Source of the DNA: a virus
Strand: one strand, 5' to 3'
Virus record (IMG/VR): IMGVR_UViG_3300046500_000035
Location: 1 to 50,411 of that record
DNA length: 50,411 nucleotides
In this document: piece after piece, positions 30,001 through 38,844 of the stretch
Layout of the letters: each line of letters starts with the position of its first letter
Numbering within the stretch: the stretch's first letter is position 1
Program-made: the position numbers and the translations under genes
The notes under the pieces: generated by a model
Seen by the model: only the letters and a program-made list of their open reading frames with translations
Told to the model about the DNA's origin: nothing
Database searches by the model: none

Positions 30001-30023
30001 AGCCCCGTCCTGTGCGGGGCTTT
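30001..30023 (+). terminator. Intrinsic terminator within the late operon
   Basis: AGCCCCG (30001-30007), 7-base loop, CGGGGCT (30015-30021), then TTTCT. It would reduce transcription between the head genes and the tail genes unless antiterminated, a way to set the capsid to tail ratio. Confidence 0.75.
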
Positions 30024-30043
30024 CTCATTCTGGAGTTTGCAAA

Positions 30044-30487
30044 ATGTCCGAGCTGACCATCGAAGTGACGCCCGAGATCATTGCTGACTTCCGCGGGTTC
30101 TACCCCGAGTTCACTGACGTCGTGGTGTGGCCTGATGCACAGGTCACCAAGGCGCTGTACATCGCCCGTGGCGAATTCGGCGGCTGTGGATGTGCCGGAT
30201 GGGGCGACTACAAACCCTATTCGTTCCTGCAGCGCGGCTGGTTCGCCCTGGCGGCGCATTACCTGACCTGGCTCAAAGCTCAGACGGCGGCCACCACGGC
30301 TGACGGCAGCGCCTCCACGCCATACGCGCAGGCCAGCAAGAGCGTGCGCGACGAGTCTGTGTCCTTTGCTATCCCGGCGGCGAACGCTGCCTTGACGACG
30401 TGGGAGGCCGCTCTGGCGCTGACCCCCTACGGTGTTGAATACCTGCACCTGCGCTCGCGGGCTGGCATGGGAGCGATCTGCGTATGA
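30044..30487 (+). CDS. Head-tail connector / adaptor (DUF4054)
   Basis: 147 aa. IIADFRGFYPEFTDVVVWPD, QVTKALYIARGEFGG, FLQRGWFALAAHYLTWLKAQ are the signature of DUF4054 adaptors, which form the ring under the portal. ATG 30044 follows TGGAG by nine bases. First gene of the connector-tail block. Confidence 0.85.
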   Translation: MSELTIEVTPEIIADFRGFYPEFTDVVVWPDAQVTKALYIARGEFGGCGCAGWGDYKPYSFLQRGWFALAAHYLTWLKAQTAATTADGSASTPYAQASKSVRDESVSFAIPAANAALTTWEAALALTPYGVEYLHLRSRAGMGAICV

Positions 30488-30981
30488 TCGCGCCTACCGT
30501 AAGTCTCATCGGTAAGCAGCAGGTTGAGCAGGCCCTCAAGGAGCTTGCGGACAGGCTCAACGGGAATACCCGCCTGCTGGCCGGCGTGCCCAAGGGTGCC
30601 GGCGACTACGAAGACGGCCTGACCATCGCCACCGTGGCCGCGGTCAACAACTTCGGCTCTGAAGACGGCTTGATCCCGGAGCGTCCATTCCTCGGGCCCG
30701 CGATCGACAAAGGCGCCCCACAGTACCGCCGCCTTGCTGAACTCATGCTGCCCAAGGTCATGGCCGGCGAGATGGATATGCGCATTCTGCTTGAGCAGAT
30801 GGGCCAGCTCGCCGAGGGCCACATCAAGAAAGAGATCACCGATCTGCGGGTTCCTGCCAACGCCGCCTCCACCATCGCGGCAAAGGGATCAGACAACCCG
30901 CTTATCGACACCGGCGCGCTTCGCCAATCCATCCGCTACGTCATCGACGACGGGGCCGACCCTATCGAAGAGGGTATCTGA
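30484..30981 (+). CDS. Head closure / tail completion protein (HK97 gp10-like)
   Basis: 165 aa. GVPKGAGDYEDGLTIATVAA with NNFGSEDGLIPERPFLGPAI (IPxRPFLRPA pattern) and NPLIDTGALRQSIRYVI (the LxDTGxLxxSI end) are typical of gp10-like tail completion proteins. It joins the head to the tail tube. 4-bp overlap with the previous gene. Confidence 0.82.
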   Translation: MIAPTVSLIGKQQVEQALKELADRLNGNTRLLAGVPKGAGDYEDGLTIATVAAVNNFGSEDGLIPERPFLGPAIDKGAPQYRRLAELMLPKVMAGEMDMRILLEQMGQLAEGHIKKEITDLRVPANAASTIAAKGSDNPLIDTGALRQSIRYVIDDGADPIEEGI

Positions 30982-31400
30982 TGGGCCTGAACATGCGCGG
31001 CCAGGTCAGCGGGCCCTTCGTCACCCACAAAGGCGTACAGCTCAATCGCTACGCCAGCGCCGTGGTGGACTTCGAGCAGAAGCTGACCCTGGTCTACTTC
31101 GACACCTTCGACGCGAACGTTCAGCCGGTGAGTGACAAGGAAATCGAGTCCCTGCAGATCGGCGCCGAGCGCATCAACGACGTGCGCGTCATTCACCGGA
31201 ACGACGGCAAGGGCATCGAGCCCTCCACGGCCGGGAAGCTCGCTGACATCCTGGTGTTTGCGGAGACGCCGGACAAGCCAGCCACCTGGTGGAAGTCCAT
31301 CGCGACCGACTACCGCCCCTGGCATAACTTCTGCCGCGCGGTGATCGCCAAACTGGACGCGGAAGAAATTGCCAAGCTGGAGGGCCAGGCCAATGCTTGA
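30981..31400 (+). CDS. Conserved-position tail/neck protein, unknown
   Basis: 139 aa, MGLNMRGQVSGPFVTHKGVQ then LTLVYFDTFDANVQPVS and AGKLADILVFAETPDKPATW. Mixed beta protein located between tail-completion and neck-terminator genes, so probably part of the neck. No family recognised with confidence. Confidence 0.65.
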   Translation: MGLNMRGQVSGPFVTHKGVQLNRYASAVVDFEQKLTLVYFDTFDANVQPVSDKEIESLQIGAERINDVRVIHRNDGKGIEPSTAGKLADILVFAETPDKPATWWKSIATDYRPWHNFCRAVIAKLDAEEIAKLEGQANA

Positions 31401-31950
31401 TACCAAAGCGTTGTGCAAGACGGTCTGCCGCATCGTCGTCGCGGCTACTGGCCTTCCAGCCGATCACGTCATCATCGGTGACCCAGGCGGGCCATCCCCT
31501 GCTGGGCCTTACTGTGCGGTTCGCCTGCAAGACCCGGCGCAGTTCGGTCAAGCCAATGTCACGCAGCGCAATGTGCCGGCGCTGGACAACCCTCAATACG
31601 AGGACGTCATCGTTCGGGTCGCTACCCAGTTCACGCTGGGCTTCAGCCTGAACTTCTACCGCACGGGCGCCATGGCCTACGCCGCCTCGATCAGCGAGGC
31701 AAACAAGCGTGAGCCCATCAAGAACATCATGCGCCGCGACAAGCTTGGATGGTCGCGCGTGTCAGCGGTGAGCAACCTGACCGGCCTGTATCAGGCAGCC
31801 ATGGAAGAACGAGCCCAGCTCACCCTCTACCTCTACGGCGAATCCATCGCAGAAGACCGCGTACAGCGGATCTATCGCGTCGGTTTCGAAGTGCAAACCG
31901 AACAATCTGGCGCGATCGCGCAAGGGGAAGTAAATGGCTTATCCGGCTGA
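31393..31950 (+). CDS. Neck / tail terminator protein
   Basis: 185 aa from ATG 31393, overlapping the previous gene by 8 bp. AATGLPADHVIIGDPGGPSP with GPYCAVRLQDPAQFGQ, VIVRVATQFTLGFSLNFYRT and ERAQLTLYLYGESIAEDRVQ resemble the phage neck terminator family (LIC_12616-like). It caps the tail tube and docks to the head. Overlaps the sheath gene start by 17 bp. Confidence 0.75.
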   Translation: MLDTKALCKTVCRIVVAATGLPADHVIIGDPGGPSPAGPYCAVRLQDPAQFGQANVTQRNVPALDNPQYEDVIVRVATQFTLGFSLNFYRTGAMAYAASISEANKREPIKNIMRRDKLGWSRVSAVSNLTGLYQAAMEERAQLTLYLYGESIAEDRVQRIYRVGFEVQTEQSGAIAQGEVNGLSG

Positions 31951-33064
31951 AGACATCATCAACATCACCACGCTGATCAGTTCAGCCGGCCTCGGCAATG
32001 CCAACTTCGGTGCTGGCATGGTGTTCGCGGACTTCGACTCGTCCAGCGATGCGACGTTTCTGGAAGGCAGCTATCGCGATTACGGCAGCGCGGCAGCGGT
32101 GGCTGTCGACTTCAACATTGCGTCTGACCCGTACAAGGCGGCGCTGGCTTGGTTCTCTGCCATTCCTAAGCCGAAGTCGCTGCGCATCTATCTGCGCCTC
32201 GAGGACGACACGCCTGTCGAATCGATTAACGACGCGATCAACAAGGGCATCTGGTTCTACTGGTACGAGTTCGAAACAGCGATTCGAGCGAATGATGCTG
32301 ACGTACTGGCCTTGGCAAGCGCCGGCGATGCTGCTGGCAAGTTCTACGCCTACACCACCAGCCAGGCTGCGGTGCGTGATCCATCGCTGTCGACCGACAT
32401 CGTCAGCAAGGCTGTCACTCAGGGCTCGCGACGCCTGTTCGTGCTAAGCCACGCCACAGCCCCTTACGCGGGCTTCGAACTGGCCGCAGTCTTCAGTCGC
32501 GTGAACTTCAACGCAGCGAACACCACTATCACCGGTGAATTCAAAAAGCTGCCAGGCATCGACGCCGAGGACCTGACCAAGACTGCATACGCAGCGATGA
32601 AGCAGAAAGGCGCTGTGTTCTACACCAAGGTGGAGACCGGTGGCGAAGTCGACAACGGCCGCATCATCAACTCGAAATCTACCTCGACGTTCGGTGAGTT
32701 CATCGACGACGTGTTCAACCTGGATGCCTTCGTCAACTTCCTCACTGTCGGGTTGTACAACGCTCTTGCCAAGGTGCCAACCAAGGTCAAGCAGACTCCT
32801 GAAGGCCAGCAAATCCTGATCGATGCTGCCGCCCAGATCGGCGAGAAGTTCATCGACAACGGCTATCTCGGCGCGCGCACCTACACCAGTGACGAGACGG
32901 GCGAAGAGGTGCTGAGCCGCGGTTACGAGATCCTGACCGTGGCAAACGACATCCTCAACATCACCGATGCCGAACGCGCCGAACGCGCCGCCGCCCCCAT
33001 CACCTTGCGCCTGTTCCGGGCCGGTGCCATCCATACCGTCGATGTCACGGTTCAAGTTGATTAA
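31934..33064 (+). CDS. Tail sheath protein (DUF3383)
   Basis: 376 aa. MAYPAEDIINITTLISSAGL, NFGAGMVFADFDSS, YRDYGSAAAVAVDFNIASDP, FKKLPGIDAEDLTKTAYAAM-like text (KKLPGIDAEDLTKTAYAAMK) and the C-terminal FRAGAIHTVDVTVQVD match the DUF3383 sheath family. It forms the contractile outer sheath, the main evidence that this is a myovirus. Confidence 0.9.
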   Translation: MAYPAEDIINITTLISSAGLGNANFGAGMVFADFDSSSDATFLEGSYRDYGSAAAVAVDFNIASDPYKAALAWFSAIPKPKSLRIYLRLEDDTPVESINDAINKGIWFYWYEFETAIRANDADVLALASAGDAAGKFYAYTTSQAAVRDPSLSTDIVSKAVTQGSRRLFVLSHATAPYAGFELAAVFSRVNFNAANTTITGEFKKLPGIDAEDLTKTAYAAMKQKGAVFYTKVETGGEVDNGRIINSKSTSTFGEFIDDVFNLDAFVNFLTVGLYNALAKVPTKVKQTPEGQQILIDAAAQIGEKFIDNGYLGARTYTSDETGEEVLSRGYEILTVANDILNITDAERAERAAAPITLRLFRAGAIHTVDVTVQVD

Positions 33065-33077
33065 GGAGCAATAGAGC

Positions 33078-33482
33078 ATGGCCTTGAGCGATCTCTCAGT
33101 AGAAAACACGATTGTGGTCATCACCGGCGTAGGCGTGCTGGACGACTGGGGCCGCACAGACCCGCCGTTTACGGTCGAACAGATCGATGACAACGCGAAC
33201 CTCTCTCGCGGCCTCGGCGGTAATGCCGTGCGCTTCCACCGGAAAAATCCCGGGCTGCGGCTGACAGTCAACCTGATGCCGGGTAGCCCTCAGGCTTTGG
33301 CGCTTCAGGCCCAGATCACTGCGAAGGCAGAAATCTCCGGCTCCTATGCCTCAATTGCCGGTCTGGAAGGTGCGGTGTTCAGTGAAGGCGTAGCGACCCG
33401 CGGTAAATCCATGGGGCGCGGCGGTCCAGGCATGAATGACGCGACCTTCATCATGGAATTCAACAAAGGCGTGATTGTATGA
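33078..33482 (+). CDS. Tail tube protein (DUF3277)
   Basis: 134 aa. SDLSVENTIVVITGVGVLDD, FHRKNPGLRLTVNLMPGSPQ, GKSMGRGGPGMNDATFIMEF are the DUF3277 blocks. It makes the rigid inner tube, following the sheath as in other contractile phages. GGAG lies before the ATG. Confidence 0.88.
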   Translation: MALSDLSVENTIVVITGVGVLDDWGRTDPPFTVEQIDDNANLSRGLGGNAVRFHRKNPGLRLTVNLMPGSPQALALQAQITAKAEISGSYASIAGLEGAVFSEGVATRGKSMGRGGPGMNDATFIMEFNKGVIV

Positions 33483-33964
33483 ATGCCGCTGAGTCCCTGA
33501 TCCGGTCCATCGTGTTCGAGGGCGTGACCTACCGCTTTGCCATGCCCAGCGCCGAGAAGCAGCGCGCCGTGCTGTTCCGGCTGGGGAAGTACGGTGTTGA
33601 GCCGATGATTCACGGCCTGGCGCTTTCTGAGGTAGGCGGTGCGTCGTCGATCGCCATCGCAGGAGGCATCGTCGGAACCATGCTCGCCCGAGTGCCTGAG
33701 GATGATTTCAATTTCATCTGCGACAGCATGCTGGGCAAGCTTTTCCAGGAAGGCAGCACCACGCCGCTCACCCTGAACGATTTCTCCGGCCGGCTGAAAA
33801 CCTACTTCACGTTGGTGGTGCTGGCACTAGGAAACGCGTTCGAGGATTTTACCGGACTCCTGACCCTCTTCCAGAAATCTACCGATTCAGCCGAGGCGGT
33901 GGATCAGAGTCAGGAGAACGACTCAACCCCGCAATCGACTGGGAGCTCTGGCGTCCCTGCATAG
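33479..33964 (+). CDS. Tail assembly chaperone (G-like, frame 0)
   Basis: 161 aa. SIVFEGVTYRFAMPSAEKQR, AVLFRLGKYGVEPMIHGLAL and TMLARVPEDDFNFICDSMLG match the DUF6246-like tail chaperone of this phage group. It keeps the tape measure soluble and helps tube polymerisation. Its end overlaps a -1 frame extension without its own start codon, so a longer product is expected by frameshifting, as in lambda G/GT. Low-complexity C-terminus (ENDSTPQSTGSSGVPA). Confidence 0.8.
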   Translation: MNAAESLIRSIVFEGVTYRFAMPSAEKQRAVLFRLGKYGVEPMIHGLALSEVGGASSIAIAGGIVGTMLARVPEDDFNFICDSMLGKLFQEGSTTPLTLNDFSGRLKTYFTLVVLALGNAFEDFTGLLTLFQKSTDSAEAVDQSQENDSTPQSTGSSGVPA

Positions 33965-34110
33965 GGATTCCCGGCCTCTGCCCGCCGCTGTGCTCCTACA
34001 AAGATTTGCAGGACGGCACCTACTCGCTCGGGTGGGTGCGCCGCGCAAACCTCGCCATGGATGAAATGCTGTACGCCCGCAACCTGGCTGAAGCCAATCG
34101 ACCACAATAG
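33925..34110 (+). CDS. -1 frame extension of the tail assembly chaperone (T-like)
   Basis: The -1 frame relative to 33479 is open through the end of the chaperone gene and continues NPAIDWELWRPCIGIPGLCP, then SYKDLQDGTYSLGWVRRANL and DEMLYARNLAEANRPQ. It has no ATG, GTG or TTG before about 34050, so expression needs a -1 frameshift. The fused product would be 210 aa. No textbook slippery heptamer is seen; TCA-ACC-CCG near 33923 is one place to look. The N-terminal boundary given is approximate. Confidence 0.7.
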   Translation, partial: NPAIDWELWRPCIGIPGLCPPLCSYKDLQDGTYSLGWVRRANLAMDEMLYARNLAEANRPQ

Positions 34111-34125
34111 CCAGGAGATCTGCCC

Positions 34126-35955
34126 GTGAAGGTGCTGGAATCGTTTCTTATTGCTCTCGGCATCAAGGTCGATGAGAAATCGTTTCAAAAGGCTGACGCG
34201 GCGTTTGGCGGCCTGACCAAGTCCGCGTTGCAATTCGGCGCAGTGCTGGCCAGCAAGTTGGCAATCGACAAGGTGGTAGGCGATTTCAAGAACGCTGGCA
34301 CCGAGCTGAGCAACTTCAACAAATTGACCGGGCTCAGCACCCAGAACGTCCAGGCTCTCGGCCAGGCTCTGGCAGCGCAGGGAGGCAACGCTGCCGACGC
34401 CTTTTCGGCAATGAAGAAGATTCAGGACCTGATGGCATCTCCCATCACAGGCAACACCGGATGGTTCGGGGATGTGGCAAAGCTCGGGCTCAACCCTGAC
34501 GTGATCATCAAGGCGAAGGATACTGCTGAAGCGCTCGCCAACATCGCGGGCGAGTTCGAACACATGACGCCGCTCAATCAGCGTCTGGCCGGTAACGCGC
34601 TGGGCTTTGATGATTCCACGGTCCGCCTACTGATGCGCGGTCGCGCCGAGGTCGAAAGGCAGCTGGACGTTCGCGGCAAGCTGGCCGTGATGACACAAAA
34701 GCAGATCGACGACTCTGCCCGGCTGACGAAGGCGTCCAGCGAACTGGATCAGGTGTTCACTGATATCGGCAACACCATCGCGGGTGAATTGGCGCCGGCC
34801 TTCGCCGAAATGGCCGAAGACTTCGTTGCCTTCTACCGCGACAACAAGGAACTGGTCGATTCAGGCCTGCAGGAGTTCTTCGGCGGGCTAGCGAAGAATA
34901 TCGAGCTTGTTTCGGTAGCCGTTGCGCTGATGGGTGGTGCAAGTGCGCTGAAGGGTTTGGCAGCGCTCCGTGCGCTGATCGGCCTTGGCGCCGCTGGCGC
35001 TGGCGTTGGTGCCGCTGCTTCAGGCGCCGCTGGGGCGGCGGGCGCTGCTAGTGCCGGCGCTACTGCAGCGAGTGGCGGAGCGTCAATGCTTGCGGTTGCC
35101 GGCGGTAGCGCTGCGGCTTTGCTGTATTCGAGCAAGCTGAATGAGGGTGAAGACGGCGAGCTACTCAACAACCGTTTGAAGAAAGGCGGTCCAGAGGCAG
35201 CGGGCGCAACCATCGACTTTTTCCGGCAGAAAGGCTGGACTGAAGAGCAGGCCATGGGCATCGCGGCCAACATCGAGCAGGAAAGCGGATTTCGGTCTGA
35301 TGCTGTGGGAGATGGCGGCCAGGCTTACGGCTTGGCGCAGTGGCACAAGGACCGCCAGGACAACTTCGAGAAATTTTCCGGAAAGGACATCCGCAAGGCC
35401 TCTGCTGCTGAGCAACTTGAGTTCATCAACCACGAACTGACCAGGGGTCGCGAAAAGGCCGCCGGCGACAAGCTGCGCCTTGCAGCCACCCCGCAGGAAG
35501 CAGCTGGAATCGTTTCATCTGAGTACGAGCGGCCAGCGGATCGCGTAGGCGAGGCTCAGCGCCGCGGCGAACTTGCCCAGTCATATGCGGGGTCAGGCAA
35601 CACCAAGTCGGCAGCTCCCGAAGTCACCGACGAGCAACTGACCAAGCTCCGCGCCGGTTACGGCAAGCCAGAGCAGCCGCAGGAAGGCTTTCTAGACCAG
35701 ACCAAGTCGTGGCTCGACTCCTACCGCAAACCCCCACGGGAATACTCAGTGGACGCGGTCGTGCAGCCCCCGGCCAAGGCCGCAGAGGCCCCGAGTCAGC
35801 AGGCCATGCCAGCGGCGACTGCCCCTGCCTACACAGATAACCGCCAGTTCCATATCCACGGCGCCGACACGGAAAAGGTCAAGCAGCTCTACAACGAGCA
35901 GCTGAGCGGACTCACTGAGTCGACGATGGAAGATTTCAGGAGCCCAGAACGATGA
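34126..35955 (+). CDS. Tape measure protein with tail lysozyme domain
   Basis: 609 aa from GTG 34126. N-terminal helical part (about 1-250), hydrophobic Ala/Gly segment (about 265-330, AAGAGVGAAASGAAGAAGAA), then a phage tail lysozyme domain (about 365-480) with FFRQKGWTEEQAMGIAANIE, QESGFRSDAVGDGGQAYGLA, QWHKDRQDNFEKFS; the Glu in NIEQESG is the likely catalytic residue. The C-terminus is Pro/Gln-rich. It sets tail length and digests peptidoglycan on entry. The short length implies a short tail (tens of nanometres). Confidence 0.9.
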   Translation: MKVLESFLIALGIKVDEKSFQKADAAFGGLTKSALQFGAVLASKLAIDKVVGDFKNAGTELSNFNKLTGLSTQNVQALGQALAAQGGNAADAFSAMKKIQDLMASPITGNTGWFGDVAKLGLNPDVIIKAKDTAEALANIAGEFEHMTPLNQRLAGNALGFDDSTVRLLMRGRAEVERQLDVRGKLAVMTQKQIDDSARLTKASSELDQVFTDIGNTIAGELAPAFAEMAEDFVAFYRDNKELVDSGLQEFFGGLAKNIELVSVAVALMGGASALKGLAALRALIGLGAAGAGVGAAASGAAGAAGAASAGATAASGGASMLAVAGGSAAALLYSSKLNEGEDGELLNNRLKKGGPEAAGATIDFFRQKGWTEEQAMGIAANIEQESGFRSDAVGDGGQAYGLAQWHKDRQDNFEKFSGKDIRKASAAEQLEFINHELTRGREKAAGDKLRLAATPQEAAGIVSSEYERPADRVGEAQRRGELAQSYAGSGNTKSAAPEVTDEQLTKLRAGYGKPEQPQEGFLDQTKSWLDSYRKPPREYSVDAVVQPPAKAAEAPSQQAMPAATAPAYTDNRQFHIHGADTEKVKQLYNEQLSGLTESTMEDFRSPER

Positions 35956-36584
35956 GCGTCATGAGCGGCGTTATGAGCATCTTTTCGAAAACGCTGCCTG
36001 CTCTGGGGTTGATCGAGTTCGATGCCAAGCTTGAGGGCGTCACCAGCAAGGCGATCCAGCTGACGCAGTTCCCGGTCGAGTTCGGGGCAAACGTCAACGA
36101 TCACGCAATTCTGCTTCCTGACCGCTACCTGCTTACCGGGGCGGTTTCCAATACCCCACTCGGAATTGGCCTTGACGATATCGGGATGATGGGGGCCGGC
36201 GCGGTCGCGTCAGCAGTTGGTGGCGTTGCTGGTGCTGCCATCAGTGCTGTGTCGGCTTATCTACTCGCGGGCAGCGATGAGACACGTTCGGCCACCACCT
36301 GGCGCGCGCTTTCTGCCTTGCTCAAGTCGCGCGCCCCCATCGAGCTGGTTACCGAATACGAGACGATGCCCGAGATGGTCATCATTCGCCTGGATCAGCG
36401 GACGCGTCCTGAAGATGAAGACGGCCTGATATTCATCGCCGAGCTTCAGGAGATCCGCCGTATCAGCTCACAGGTCGGCCAAGGCGTCACATCTGCTGAC
36501 CAGTTGGCGCAGAACGATCCTGTCGCCACTCAGGGCGCGCCAATGGTTACGACCGGCTCGGCAGCCGTGGAGGTCATCGCATGA
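35952..36584 (+). CDS. Baseplate/tail protein
   Basis: 210 aa. FDAKLEGVTSKAIQLTQFPV, EFGANVNDHAILLPDRYLLT, a Gly/Ala hydrophobic segment (about 80-105), TTWRALSALLKSRAPIELVT and VIIRLDQRTRPEDEDGLIFI. Proteins like this lie between tape measure and plug protein in Pam3-like baseplates, where they bind the tube end. 4-bp overlaps on both sides. Confidence 0.75.
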   Translation: MSVMSGVMSIFSKTLPALGLIEFDAKLEGVTSKAIQLTQFPVEFGANVNDHAILLPDRYLLTGAVSNTPLGIGLDDIGMMGAGAVASAVGGVAGAAISAVSAYLLAGSDETRSATTWRALSALLKSRAPIELVTEYETMPEMVIIRLDQRTRPEDEDGLIFIAELQEIRRISSQVGQGVTSADQLAQNDPVATQGAPMVTTGSAAVEVIA

Positions 36585-36883
36585 GCCGGTACAAGGTCGA
36601 GGTTCAGGCTCTGCCTGCTCAAACCTTCAGCGCCGCTCTTGGTGACAACACGCTCACCATTGAGCTCCAGTGGATGGTCAGGCTCAGCGTGTTTCGCGTG
36701 AACATTCTGACGCCGCTGGGCGCGACGCTCACGGCTGGCCGTTATTTGCTGCCTGACGTCGATCTGCTCGCCGGGCTATACCCGCATTCGGATACTGATT
36801 ACGGGTCCTTGGTGCTGGAGGGCGAGCAGCCGACACCCGCCAACCTTGGCATAACGAACATGCTGGTGTGGTCCGATGGCTGA
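36581..36883 (+). CDS. Baseplate plug protein (Pam3 gp18-like)
   Basis: 100 aa. VEVQALPAQTFSAALGDNTL, RLSVFRVNILTPLGATLTAG, YLLPDVDLLAGLYPHSDTDY and LGITNMLVWSDG fit the baseplate plug family, seen in the Pam3 cyanophage as a small closing part of a simple baseplate. Overlaps the next gene by 8 bp. Confidence 0.78.
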   Translation: MSRYKVEVQALPAQTFSAALGDNTLTIELQWMVRLSVFRVNILTPLGATLTAGRYLLPDVDLLAGLYPHSDTDYGSLVLEGEQPTPANLGITNMLVWSDG

Positions 36884-37811
36884 CGAAATCTACATGCGCC
36901 GGTACCGGCTGAAGGTCGGTCGCGAAACAGGGTCTCTGACCTACGAAATGGATGTCACCGGCGATGGCCTCCGGGTCACGTTCCAGGTGATCCACTTCGC
37001 CGGCGGCGCATTCAGCGTTGCTGAAATCACTATCTACAACGTCTCGGCGTACACCACTCGGCAGATGCTCGGCGACGGAATCGCCAAGAAATATGAGTTC
37101 ATCTCGTTCGATGCTGGTTATGCGGGCCTCTTCGGCAATATCTTCACCGGGCAGATCACCAACGCCCAGCGCGTGCTGGAGGATGGCGGCTCTACTCGTG
37201 GCGTTCGGTTCTTCTGCAAGTCCTCCGCCAAGGAGCGGGACCAGAACATCATAAACCTGACGCTGTCGGCCGAGACAGATCCGGTTCAGATCATCGAGGC
37301 CTGCGCCGAGCCGTTCAATGCAGAAATCAGGTTCTACGGCGACTTCTCCGAGCTCAAGCGGCGGTCGCGGGGCACGGTGCTCCAGGGCAGCCCAACCGCG
37401 TGCATGAATGAACTGGCAGAGACATTCCAGTTTGATTGGATGGTTGAAAACGGCGCCATCAAGATCATCAAACGCGGATTCGCCATGCCGAATCAGGTTT
37501 ACACGATCAGCTCAGCGACGGGAATGATCGGCCCCCCGGTAGTGACAGACACTGAAATAGGCATCCGCTCAGTGCTCAACCCGGCTCTGAAGCTCGGCAG
37601 CACCATCAAGCTCGAGTCGATGGCGCCTCAGTTCGAGTTCTCAGGTGCGTATTTCTACGAGGTCCCGCGCACCATCGGCGAGGGATTCTACAAGGTCAAC
37701 TCTCTGGCCTACCTGGGCGACTCCCACGGCGACCCTTGGGAAACACACGTCAGCTGTCTGCGCCTCAGTGCGGCGGCTCAATCAGGTATATCCGATAGGG
37801 CTACTCGATGA
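36876..37811 (+). CDS. Baseplate hub protein
   Basis: 311 aa. RYRLKVGRETGSLTYEMDVT near the N-terminus, AEITIYNVSAYTTRQMLG, KYEFISFDAGYAGLFGNIFT (tail-hub beta fold), CMNELAETFQFDWMVENGAI and VLNPALKLGSTIKLES are hub-family blocks. It joins tube, plug and spike at the base. Overlaps both neighbours, as throughout the baseplate block. Confidence 0.78.
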   Translation: MADEIYMRRYRLKVGRETGSLTYEMDVTGDGLRVTFQVIHFAGGAFSVAEITIYNVSAYTTRQMLGDGIAKKYEFISFDAGYAGLFGNIFTGQITNAQRVLEDGGSTRGVRFFCKSSAKERDQNIINLTLSAETDPVQIIEACAEPFNAEIRFYGDFSELKRRSRGTVLQGSPTACMNELAETFQFDWMVENGAIKIIKRGFAMPNQVYTISSATGMIGPPVVTDTEIGIRSVLNPALKLGSTIKLESMAPQFEFSGAYFYEVPRTIGEGFYKVNSLAYLGDSHGDPWETHVSCLRLSAAAQSGISDRATR

Positions 37812-38482
37812 ACGATCCGCTTTCATCGCGCACACAGGCGCAGTTCTCAAAGATGCTGCGGGAGATCTTCGGCGAGTACCTGAAAGACAACGTGCGCACC
37901 AGCATCCCTGGCCATGTTCTCAGTTTCGATCCGGATACCCAGTTGGCCGAAGTTCAGATCGGACTGATGCTGGAAGACCGCCAAGGCGCACAGGCAGAAC
38001 GTAGGCCAATCATCCACGTTCCCGTTCAGTTCTGGGGAGCAGCGGGCGGAACGCTAGAATGCCGCGTCGCTGCCGGGACTGAGGGCGCGCTGCTCTTCTC
38101 GCAGGAGTGCATCGACTCTTGGGTAGACCAGGGCGGCGTGGCCGTGAAATCAGAGCCCCGTAGGTTCTCCATCAATGACGCCTATTTCATCCCGGGCGTA
38201 CGCTCGAAGCCCAACGCCATAACCGCATTCGCGAATGATGGCATACGCCTGCGCAGCCTTGACGGAACGGCCTATTTCTGGATTCACGACGACAAGACCC
38301 TTGAGGTAGACGGGGTCTCGCTTAACGTGAAGTGCATGACCAACTTCGAGATGCCAGTGAACTTCGAACAGGCGGTCACCACCGAAACCACGATCACCAA
38401 CCATGACGTGAGCATCGGCTTCGAGCACGAGCACATAGGCGTGCAGTCCGGCAACGGCACATCAGGGCCAGTCAATCCATGA
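37808..38482 (+). CDS. Membrane-puncturing spike (Gp138 family)
   Basis: 224 aa. TSIPGHVLSFDPDTQLAEVQ is the OB-fold start, then PIIHVPVQFWGAAGGTLECR and GTEGALLFSQECIDSWVDQG, the Gp138 N-terminal domain; the C-terminal half is a repetitive beta-helix-like spike ending in GFEHEHIGVQSGNGTSGP (a His motif that may bind iron at the tip). It pierces the outer membrane on sheath contraction. Confidence 0.88.
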   Translation: MNDPLSSRTQAQFSKMLREIFGEYLKDNVRTSIPGHVLSFDPDTQLAEVQIGLMLEDRQGAQAERRPIIHVPVQFWGAAGGTLECRVAAGTEGALLFSQECIDSWVDQGGVAVKSEPRRFSINDAYFIPGVRSKPNAITAFANDGIRLRSLDGTAYFWIHDDKTLEVDGVSLNVKCMTNFEMPVNFEQAVTTETTITNHDVSIGFEHEHIGVQSGNGTSGPVNP

Positions 38483-38844
38483 CAGTTAGAAAACTCGACG
38501 CAGACGGCGACTTGGCCATGGGGCAGAAAAAGCTGCTGACTGGTTACACCGCCGAAGAAGTCGCCCAGAACGTGCGCACACGGCTGAAATTCTTCCTTGG
38601 CGAGTGGTTCCTGAATACCGCTGACGGCACTGACTGGTTCGGCAGTGTGCTGGGCAAGGGATCTCGTCTTGCTTCTCGCGAGGCCGTAATTCGTCGGAGG
38701 ATTCTCCTAGCCCCCGGATGCGCAGGCATGACCGCCTTCAGCGTCACTTCTGACGTGGTAACCCGAGAAGTCACCGTGAGCGCGACGATCGTCAGTTCGA
38801 ACGGCGAGAGCGCAGACATCAACTACGTGCAGGCGATCGTTTAA
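38479..38844 (+). CDS. Baseplate wedge / sheath initiator protein (gp25-like place)
   Basis: 121 aa. LDADGDLAMGQKKLLTGYTA, EEVAQNVRTRLKFFLGEWFL, NTADGTDWFGSVLGKGS. The RTRLxxFxGEWFLN and DGTDWF pattern is that of the gp25/W-like wedge proteins that precede baseplate J. It connects baseplate to the first sheath ring. Confidence 0.82.
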   Translation: MTVRKLDADGDLAMGQKKLLTGYTAEEVAQNVRTRLKFFLGEWFLNTADGTDWFGSVLGKGSRLASREAVIRRRILLAPGCAGMTAFSVTSDVVTREVTVSATIVSSNGESADINYVQAIV

